NCBI RefSeq assembly: GCF_000761215.1
Contig: NZ_CP009438.1
Coordinates: 4,171,001 to 4,235,000, forward strand
Direction: 5' to 3'
DNA length: 64,000 nucleotides
DNA from: Streptomyces glaucescens
GTDB taxonomy: Bacteria; Actinomycetota; Actinomycetes; Streptomycetales; Streptomycetaceae
Both the position numbers and the translations under genes were made by a program. Under the pieces are notes generated by a model that did no database searches, was not told where the DNA came from, and worked only from the letters and a program-made list of their open reading frames with translations. How positions within the stretch are numbered: the stretch's first letter is position 1; every line of letters begins with the position of its first letter. Below are positions 16,701-23,300 of the stretch, piece after piece.

Positions 16701-17502
16701 TCGCCGTGTCCGCCCGGGCGTAGCTGAGGAAGACCTGGCCGGCCGGGCGCGGGTGGAGGCCGATGGCGGGGGCGCGGGTGGGGGCCGCCCCGCGCAGGAC
16801 GGCGGCGGTCCCGCCCGCGACCAGCCCGGCGGCGGCGACGAGCAGGGGCCAGTACTCCTGGGTCACCGACGGCGCGAACACCGTGCCCTGCACCTGCCGG
16901 TCGGTCCACCGCAGGACGTCCAGCAGCCGTGCGTGGCGCTGCGGGGGGTCGGCGACGCCGTAGGCCACGACCAGCACACCGGTCCGCGTCGCCCAGGCCG
17001 CCGCGCCCAGCACGGCCGCGCCGTACAGCGCCCAGCGGGATGCCGACGGAGGGTCCGGGACGCGCGGCGGTTCGTCCGCGTCCGGCGGTCCGGCGTACCG
17101 CCAGGTGATGCCGGCGGCGGCCGCCGGTCCCAGCGTCGCGAGCACCGCGGCCGCCCCGGCGAGGGCACGGCTCCCGGCACCCAGTGACGGCCACAGCGAC
17201 CAGAGGACCAGGCCGCACAGCACCGCGCAGAAGGCGAGCGTCGCGAGCGCGGGCGCCGACCGGCAGCGCCGCCAGGACCAGCCAGGGCGTGCTGCGGCCG
17301 TCCGGCGGTGCCGGATCCCCTCGCCCAGCGCCTCCCGGGCCGGGTGGAAGAGGGCCAGCCCGGGCAGCAGGCCCAGCAGCGCCCCGTACGGCCCGAGCAG
17401 CGGCAGGCAGACGAGCCAGCCCGCGGCCAGCGCCGCCGCCCACGGGGCGGCCGGACCGTGCAGGGCCTCCCGTGCGCGCGCGAGCGCGGCACCGCTCCCC
17501 AT
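13774..17502 (-). CDS. membrane TIR domain - WD40 repeat protein
   Basis: A 1242-residue protein. Residues 1-240 contain about six hydrophobic segments. A TIR domain follows (QVFLSYARADTATAERYV from about 256, TVWMDADGI, DAVIVLLSRSSLRSRYCWDEC). The Glu of WDEC (Glu327) occupies the position of the NADase catalytic Glu. One more membrane segment (VAGSALALAFVTAVASFAAV) precedes a helical linker (ESLARAADSR...ARLAAAAYGQ) and a long WD40/propeller region with repeated SPDGRTL motifs. The C-terminal cap (WITPQEWHERAPEARYPTRC) resembles that of the STAND-WD40 protein at 20.4 kb. ATG 17502 was preferred over 17571 because it follows a GGGGGC ribosome-site-like stretch. A sensor-effector role is inferred. 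Confidence 0.85.
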   Translation of the reverse strand: MGSGAALARAREALHGPAAPWAAALAAGWLVCLPLLGPYGALLGLLPGLALFHPAREALGEGIRHRRTAAARPGWSWRRCRSAPALATLAFCAVLCGLVLWSLWPSLGAGSRALAGAAAVLATLGPAAAAGITWRYAGPPDADEPPRVPDPPSASRWALYGAAVLGAAAWATRTGVLVVAYGVADPPQRHARLLDVLRWTDRQVQGTVFAPSVTQEYWPLLVAAAGLVAGGTAAVLRGAAPTRAPAIGLHPRPAGQVFLSYARADTATAERYVGALRAAGRTVWMDADGIRPSREWRTELSDAIRASDAVIVLLSRSSLRSRYCWDECRQALEHGKRILPVLIDADLAAGSVTGSLREADWDGITRFQRLSMHRPEDFAPAVRETLAFLAREHDWVALHTRLGEQAHAWQHHGHAPERLLRRHELAEAEAWRAHRPDVPGSGAEPTDAQLRFIRASRRALRRRTGRLVAGSALALAFVTAVASFAAVTQEDRERQRREALSESLARAADSRPYPGMAAAARLAAAAYGQADTAAAREAMQEQLARFQHAGPRLAGGGPGFSADSSTYAAGSAGRTRIWDLPDWTLRRTLAGELPHDPARALSADGGRVLLFDGDGRARIADTRTGRTVARGPEGTPGRLPPRGGLTPDGRRFLASTSDVTAVIARVDGRGLPLGLLCLDPSLSPHGRFVWCAADESGADGAIGRLVSVTDGTEVRFPRRPMLAGWTADDRPVVTLRPGGREAAVQVLDPAGPGAAWSVRTGGGWEAASVSADGTRLALSTTRHVNPFEVWDLRRRARLGTVEMRELAERGLPWDAVDNGEEDLGRLVEAEPVHGMPVASFDDVSAEYHDPDRRARVWYSPDRRSAVADTGAGWWAWRLDGRGRVSTRVAAPGLGTADAEGTDLSADGRTLAVADYGGRLLLFDTGTGRLREERRLAGHGVQVAYSPDGRTLAVGELTGDERTGMRVRIALFSATSLRRTGTLRSPTPPDGRAHLVGLAFSPDGERLYAAESQLGGVRVWSVAERRPLRTYQGENYLDGMVLSPDGRTLVTSDRQTTVTVWDTATGRPRYRLPYSGHRVAFSPDGRRIVTTGALEGAGVAVWDVAGRRRVGPVMNVGSDGSTVRDVTFTPDGRALLVVAQSLDTTDLERPATMSVRRWELGRQSQPGPVLARPPDAEGLFHTAPDGRGVVVAGSDAIVRITTDPAAWQRSLCDLAGRWITPQEWHERAPEARYPTRCAPPDPD

Positions 17503-17607
17503 ACCAGCCCCCCGGCGGCCTGACAGATCCTCAAACAGGCGCGGCGGGCCCCGTGTTGCCCGCGTCGCCACGGCGATCGTAGCGGCGGGGCGCGGAGCCG
17601 GGGCCCA

Positions 17608-18387
17608 TCAGTGGACGGACAGTCCCCCGTCCACGAACAGCGACTGGCCGGTGATGTACGCGGAGGCGCCGCTCGCCAGGAAGACGGCCGCGCCGGCGAA
17701 GTCCTCGGCGAGCCCGTTGCGGCCGACCATCGTGCGGGCGGCCAGTTCGGCGACCTTGGCCGGGTCGGCGGACAGCCGTGCGTTGAGCGGGGTGAGCACG
17801 ACGCCGGGGACGAGCGTGTTGCAGGTGACGCCGTGCGGTGACCAGGCCTCCGCCTGGGAGCGGGCCAGCGACTCGAGCCCGCCCTTGGACACCCCGTACG
17901 CGCCGCTCTGCACGAACGCCCGGTGCGCCTGCTGGGAGCTGATGTGGATGATCCGCCCGAAGCCGCGCTCGGCCATGCCGGGCCCGAACCGCTGCCCGAG
18001 CAGGAAGGGCGCCTCCAGGTTGACGGCCATGACGGCGTCCCAGACGTCGTCGCCGAGCTCGCCGAGCGGCGGGCGCAGGTTGATCCCCGCGGAGTTCACC
18101 AGGATGTCCGGTTCCCCGAACACCGAGGCGGCCTCCTCGGCGGCCGCCCGCACACCCTCCCGGGTCCGCAGGTCCGCGCTGACCCACCCCGCGTCGCACT
18201 CGTCGGCGACCAGTTCGTCCACGGTCTCGGCCAGTTGCCGTTCGCGCCGCGCCACCACGACGACCCGGGCCCCGGCCCGCGCCAGCGCTCCGGCGACGGC
18301 CCGCCCGATGCCGGAGCTGCCCCCGGTGACCAGGGCGACCCGGCCGTCGAGCGAGAAGAGGCCGGACAAGTAGGTCTGTGAACTCAT
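17608..18387 (-). CDS. SDR family NAD(P)-dependent oxidoreductase
   Basis: A 259-residue classical short-chain dehydrogenase. It has the cofactor motif VTGGSSGIGRAVA (about 20-32), NSAG (about 100), the catalytic Ser (ISSQQAH) and Tyr-Lys (SGAYGVSKGGLE, about 160-171) and the C-terminal substrate loop with ITGQSLFVDGG. The length is typical. The ATG start at 18387 has GGGTGGGAA just upstream. It diverges from a small ferredoxin gene 160 bases away. The substrate cannot be told from sequence, though the fold class resembles gluconate or 3-oxoacyl reductases. Confidence 0.92.
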   Translation of the reverse strand: MSSQTYLSGLFSLDGRVALVTGGSSGIGRAVAGALARAGARVVVVARRERQLAETVDELVADECDAGWVSADLRTREGVRAAAEEAASVFGEPDILVNSAGINLRPPLGELGDDVWDAVMAVNLEAPFLLGQRFGPGMAERGFGRIIHISSQQAHRAFVQSGAYGVSKGGLESLARSQAEAWSPHGVTCNTLVPGVVLTPLNARLSADPAKVAELAARTMVGRNGLAEDFAGAAVFLASGASAYITGQSLFVDGGLSVH

Positions 18388-18548
18388 TTCCCACCCTTGG
18401 GTCGACGGCCGGACGCGATCAACCTACGGCACCGTCGGTCACCGGCCGCGGCCCGGCCGGTCCTGCCCGCGGCAGCGGGGATTCGGCGGCGCCCGCGCAG
18501 GGCAGTGCAGCGATGACACCGCACGCTCACGACGGGGATGGAGGGCGC

Positions 18549-18737
18549 ATGAAGGTCACCGTCGACCCGGACCTCTGCTACGGCTCCGGCGACTGCGTCT
18601 ACCGCGCACCGCACGTCTTCACGACGGTGGACGGCTTCGGGGCCGTCATACCGGGCCGGGAGGAGACCAGCGACGACCCGACGGTCCGCGAGGCGGCCGA
18701 GGGCTGCCCCTCCCAGGCGATCACCCTCACCACCTGA
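18549..18737 (+). CDS. 3Fe-4S ferredoxin
   Basis: A 62-residue ferredoxin with Cys10, Cys16 and Cys53 (DPDLCYGSGDC and EGCPSQAITL), the three-Cys pattern of [3Fe-4S] ferredoxins that feed electrons to cytochromes P450 in actinomycetes. No P450 or ferredoxin reductase is present in this window, so its partner lies elsewhere. The ATG at 18549 follows GGATGGAGGG. An in-frame extension to 18378 was rejected because it runs back across the divergent SDR promoter. Confidence 0.93.
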   Translation: MKVTVDPDLCYGSGDCVYRAPHVFTTVDGFGAVIPGREETSDDPTVREAAEGCPSQAITLTT

Positions 18738-18786
18738 TCCGCCGGTCGCGGCCGGGCCCGGCGGCCGGTCGCGACCGGGCCCGGCC

Positions 18787-19554
18787 TCACTTCGGCCAGC
18801 GCCACCCGTACGCCGCCAGCGCCCGGGCCCGGGCCTCGGCCACCGCCGTCCGCGCGGTCCGTTCCGCGGTGTCGGTGTGGGCCGGACTGCCGGTCACCTG
18901 GCCCTCCCACTTGCGGTAGAGGAGCCCGGGTTCGCGGGTGAACCAGCCGCGGCTGACCGCGTCCAGGGCGAGGAGCAGCCCGGTGTCCTCGGAGGCGGGC
19001 AGGGCCATCCAGCCGCCGAGGGCGAGGACGAGATCGCGGCGGGCGAAGAGGGACGCGGGGTGGACGGGGGCGCGGTGGCCGTGCGCGGTCCAGGCGGCGA
19101 GGACGGTGCCGGGTTCGAGGGGGCCCTCGTCGGGGTCGTCGGGGAAGGCGGCGGTGGAGCCGTCGGGGAGCAGGTCGAGGACGCCGGAGGTGGCCCAGCC
19201 GAGGGTGGGGTCCGCTTCGAGTGCGGCCAGGTCGCGGGCGAGCGCGCCCGGGGTGAGCTGGTCGTCGGCGTCGAGGACCTTCACGTACCGGCCGTCGGCG
19301 CGCGCGAGCGCGAGGGTGCGGGCGACGCCGGGGCCGCCGTGCCGTCCCTGGTGGAAGGAGACGCGGGGGTCGTCGGGGACGTGAGGGCGCACCTCGTCCG
19401 TGGTGCCGTCCTCCTGGATCAGCCACCGCCACTCCCATCCGGCGGGCAGCCACTGGGCGCGCAGGGACGCGTAGGCCTCGGGCAGGAACCGTGCCGACGG
19501 GGCGTGCACGGCGGTGACGACGATGACGCGGCGGTTCACGGCGGCGCTCACCAC
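18787..19554 (-). CDS. family 2 glycosyltransferase
   Basis: A 255-residue GT-A fold glycosyltransferase. It has the N-terminal strand RVIVVTAVHAPSARFLPEAY, an acidic donor-binding site (LIQEDGTTDEV), the DxD-type motif VKVLDADDQLTPG (about 93-105) and an acceptor-side segment GGWMALPASEDTGLLLALD. It has no membrane segments and is cytosolic. The start GTG at 19554 overlaps the end of the preceding gene by 7 bases, so the two form an operon. The acceptor is unknown. Confidence 0.88.
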   Translation of the reverse strand: MVSAAVNRRVIVVTAVHAPSARFLPEAYASLRAQWLPAGWEWRWLIQEDGTTDEVRPHVPDDPRVSFHQGRHGGPGVARTLALARADGRYVKVLDADDQLTPGALARDLAALEADPTLGWATSGVLDLLPDGSTAAFPDDPDEGPLEPGTVLAAWTAHGHRAPVHPASLFARRDLVLALGGWMALPASEDTGLLLALDAVSRGWFTREPGLLYRKWEGQVTGSPAHTDTAERTARTAVAEARARALAAYGWRWPK

Positions 19555-20048
19555 CGTTCCGGGCGGGCGGTGGACCGCGGTGCGGTGCGGTCGCCGGGCG
19601 GGGTGGTGCGGGCGACGCCGACCACGCGGCCGTGGATGTCGTACGACGTCCCGCGCGGCAGCGGCACCGGGGTGCCGGACGACGGGTCCGGGTCTCGCGC
19701 CTCCCGTCCGGGCTCGGCCTCGACCAGGCCGTGGCGGAGGCAGGAGGTGTTCAGGGGGGTGGGGGCACCGGTGTGCCGGGGGCGGTGGGTGCGGCTGTGC
19801 TCCGGCAGGGGTGTGCCGGGCGGGACGCCGAGCGCCTCGGCCGGCTCCGGGGTGGCCTCCGTGCGCCGGTCCTTCGCGGATAACACCACGCGGTGGGCGA
19901 GTCCGGTGCCGCGCTCGGTGGTGCCGGTGCCCGCGCGGGCCTCCGCCGGCTGCGGGGCGCGGCCCTTCTGGTGGCGGCTGTTGTCGCGGACGGCCGGGGC
20001 GCGCCGCGGCCGTCGTACGTCCGTTGTCTCTTCGTACGCCTGGGACAC
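19548..20048 (-). CDS. hypothetical protein, coupled to the glycosyltransferase
   Basis: A 166-residue basic, Pro/Arg-rich protein that I do not recognise. It has no signal peptide, membrane segment or known catalytic motif. The most structured-looking part is near the end (LPRGTSYDIHGRVVGVARTTPPGD). The start is GTG at 20048 with a GAGGCGG stretch upstream. The 7-base overlap with the glycosyltransferase start supports a real gene, but the composition is low-complexity and it could be spurious. Confidence 0.5.
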   Translation of the reverse strand: MSQAYEETTDVRRPRRAPAVRDNSRHQKGRAPQPAEARAGTGTTERGTGLAHRVVLSAKDRRTEATPEPAEALGVPPGTPLPEHSRTHRPRHTGAPTPLNTSCLRHGLVEAEPGREARDPDPSSGTPVPLPRGTSYDIHGRVVGVARTTPPGDRTAPRSTARPERW

Positions 20049-20224
20049 CGCCTCAGCCTAGGCGGGCGGGCAGCCGGTTCCCCGCGACCGGCGCTCTCCC
20101 CGGTCCGCCCGGTCGCCTCCCCCGGGCCGCCCGGCCGTTTCCCCCGCTGCCGTCGGCCGTTTCCCCCCGCTGTGGCCTGCCCGTTCTCCTGCTGCCGCCG
20201 GATCCGGCCCCCGGGCATGACAGC

Positions 20225-20264
20225 GCCCGATCGCTGGTGACGGGGGATACACCAGCGATCGGGC
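20225..20264. promoter_or_regulatory. perfect 15-bp inverted repeat, terminator or operator
   Basis: Arms GCCCGATCGCTGGTG (20225-20239) and CACCAGCGATCGGGC (20250-20264) are perfect complements around a 10-base loop. It lies in the 309-base gap downstream of the STAND-WD40 gene and upstream of the minus-strand hypothetical gene. It could end transcription from the former or control the latter. The remaining gap holds a weak AGCCT/AGGCT dyad and nothing else recognisable. Confidence 0.6.
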
Positions 20265-20357
20265 TGACACCCAGCCTAACAAGGCTGCCGGTGCGACGGG
20301 AGCCGACTGCTCGGGCCCACCGACACAGTGTGAGCGGGATCACGCGATCGGGTGTAC

Positions 20358-23300
20358 TCATCCCTCGCACGGCGGGTCGTAGGACAGGCGCGGGAGGTAT
20401 TCGTTCCACTTCTCCCGGGTCAGCACGCCCCGCGTGGTGGAGCAGATGTGGCGGATCGCCGTGTCGACGTCGAGGTTCCACAGCCGCACGGTGTCGGTGC
20501 CGCTGGACACGCCGAGCATGTGGGCGGCCGGGCTGAAGGAGAGGAAGTTGCCGGTCTTGGCGTTCGGGCTCATCGACCGGCCGATCGGCGCCGCGTCCGC
20601 CGGGCTCGCCACGTTCCACAGCCGGACCGTGTTGTCGTTGCCGCCGCTCGCCAGGGTGCGGCCGTCGCGGCTGAACGTCAGCGACACCACCGCCTCGGTG
20701 TGCCCGGTGAGGGTGGCGGCCCCGCGCGCGCCCGCGACCGGGTCGGAGAGGTCCCACAGCCGCACCGTGTCGTCGTCGCCGCCGCCCGCGAGCGTCTTCC
20801 CGTCGGGGCTGAAGGCCAGCACGTTCACCGGACCGCGGTGGTCGGTGAGGGGCGCGTCGAGCCGGGTGACGCGGCGCGGGTCGGTCACGTCCCACAGCCG
20901 TACGGTGCCGTCGGCGCTGCCGCTCGCCAGGGTCCGCCCGTCGGGGCTGAAGACGAGCGCGTTGACGTAGCCCCGGTGGCCGGTGAGGGGCGCGCCGAGC
21001 GGGACCGGCCGCGACGGGTCGGCCACGTTCCAGAGCTGGAACGTGCGGTCGTCGTAGGCGGTCGCCAGGGTGCGCCCGTCGGGCGCGAAGGCCAGCGCGT
21101 CGGGGCCCATGAACCGGGTGCGCAGCTCGATCGGCGGTCCGGCCGGGACCGGGCGGGCCGGGTCCGTGACGTTCCACAGGTACACCGACCGCTTCGCCGT
21201 CAGCACGGCCAGCAGCCGGCCGTCGGGGGAGAACGACAGCGAGCGGTCGCCGCCGTCACCGGGCAGGAACGGCCGTCCCAGCCGCACCGGCCGGTCCGGC
21301 CGCCGTACGTCCCACAGCCGCACCTTCCCGTCGCGCGCCGCGGTGGCCAGCACCCGCCCGTCCGGGCGGAACGACCCGCTGCGGCCGATCATGTCCGACG
21401 TCGGCACCGACCACAGCCGCACCTTGCTGTCGCCGCTGCCGGTGGCCAGGGTGCGCCCGTCGGGACTGAACCCCAGCGCGTACATCTCCCCGCTGCTGCC
21501 CGCCAGCGGCTCGCCGACCTGCGACGGATACGTGGGGTCGCTGACGTTCCACAGGCTGGCCGTGCTGTCCGCGCTGGCCGCGGCGAGGGTGTGCCCGTCG
21601 GGGGCGAACGCCACGGACCAGACGGGCCCGGTGTGCGCGGTGAGCGGGGGCCCGAGCCGGGCCGCCCGGCCGGGATCGGTCACGTTCCACAGCCGGATCG
21701 TGTCGTCCGCGCCGCCGCTGGCGAGGGTGCGCCCGTCCGGGCTGAACGCCACCGAGTGGACGGTGTCCGTGTGCCCGGCGAGCTTCCCCAGCTCCCTGGG
21801 CCGGCCCGGCCCGGCCGTGTCCCACAGGCGGATCGTGTGGTCGTCGCCGCCGGCCGCCACGGTCCGCCCGTCCGGCGCGAACGCCACCGACCGCACCGCG
21901 GCCCCGTGCCCGGTCAGCCTCCCGAGCGCCCTCGCCCGCCCGGGCTCCCGTACGTCCCACAGACCCACCGTGCGGTCCTCGCTGGCGGAGGCGAGCGTAC
22001 GGCCGTCGGGGCCGAACGCCACCAGGTACACCGTGCCCCGGTGCCCGGTCAGCGAGCCGAGGGACGTGGGCCGCTCCCGGTCCGTGACGTCCCACAGCCG
22101 GATCACCCCGTCGTCGCCCGCGCTGGCCAGGGTGCGGCCGTCCGGGCTGAACACCGCGCTGCTCACCCAGCTGGTGTGACCGGCCAGCGGCACGCCCAGC
22201 GGCTTCGGACGGGTCGGGTCGGACACGTCCCACAGCCGGACGGTCCGGTCGTAGCTCGCCGTCGCCAGGGTGCGCCCGTCGGGGCTGAACGAGGTCAGGT
22301 AGACGGCGCCGGTGTGACCGAGCAGCGGGGTGGCCAGCGGCGCGTTCACGATCGACACCAGCCGGTTGTTCGTCGCCGCGTCGTCCGGGCGCAGCCGGTG
22401 CGCCACCAGGTCGAGCTGCGCGGACAGCGACGGATCCGTGTACTGCACCCGGTCCGCCTCCGCGACGACCTGTTCGAACACCGCGTCGTCCCGCTGCTTC
22501 CAGGCCACCACCGCCGCCCCGACCGCCACCAGCGTCAGCACCACGAGCGCCGCGACCGCACCCCGGCTGATCCAGGCGGTACGGCGGCGCAGCCGCACCG
22601 AGGCCGCCAGGAACTCCACCGCGCTCCGCGTGAGGAAGGTGTCCCCGGCCGACTTCGCCCAGCTCTCCGCCTGTTCCAGCCGCGACCCCCGGTACAGCAG
22701 CGCCGCGTCGCGGTGCGAGGCCTCCCAGGCCCGGCCGTCCTCCTCCAGCCGCTGGCGCAGCAGATTGCCGCCCCGGTCCTCGTCGATCCAGTCGCGCAAC
22801 CGGGGCCAGGCGTGCAGCAGCGCCTCGTGGGTGATCTCCACGGTCTCCGCGTCGAGCGTCACCAGCCGGGCGCGCACCAGCGCCTCCAGCGACTCCTCCG
22901 TCTTGCCCGGGTCGGTCGCCTCCTCCGCCAGCTGCCGCCGGGTGCCGCGCCGCCGGGTGGCGGCCGTGTCCTCGCCGACCCGCACCAGCCGCAGCAGCAG
23001 TAACCGCGCGGCCGTCCGGGCCGCCGGGTCCAGGTCCGACCAGGCCCGCTCGGCGGTCGCGGCCACCGCTCCCTGGATACCGCCCGCGGCCCGGTACCCG
23101 GCCAGCGTCAGCCGGCCCGCCTTGCGGCGCTGCCAGGTGGCGAGCAGGGCGTGCGAGAGCAGCGGCAGCACACCCGCGTCGTGGGCGCCGCGCGGCCCGT
23201 CCGCGACGACCTCCCGCACGATCAGCTCCGCCAGGCCCGGCTCCAGTTCCAGGCCGACCGCCTTCGCCGGACCGGTCACCGCCTCCCGCAGCTCGGCGGT

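Noticed and set aside
17503..17571. Upstream start at 17571 for the TIR-WD40 gene
   Set aside because: The extra 23 residues are Arg-rich and unlike a conserved N-terminus; ATG 17502 has a better ribosome-site context.
20352..23003. Plus-strand frame of 883 codons opposite the STAND-WD40 gene
   Set aside because: It mirrors WD40 repeats on the other strand and shows only Arg/Pro/Val-rich low complexity.
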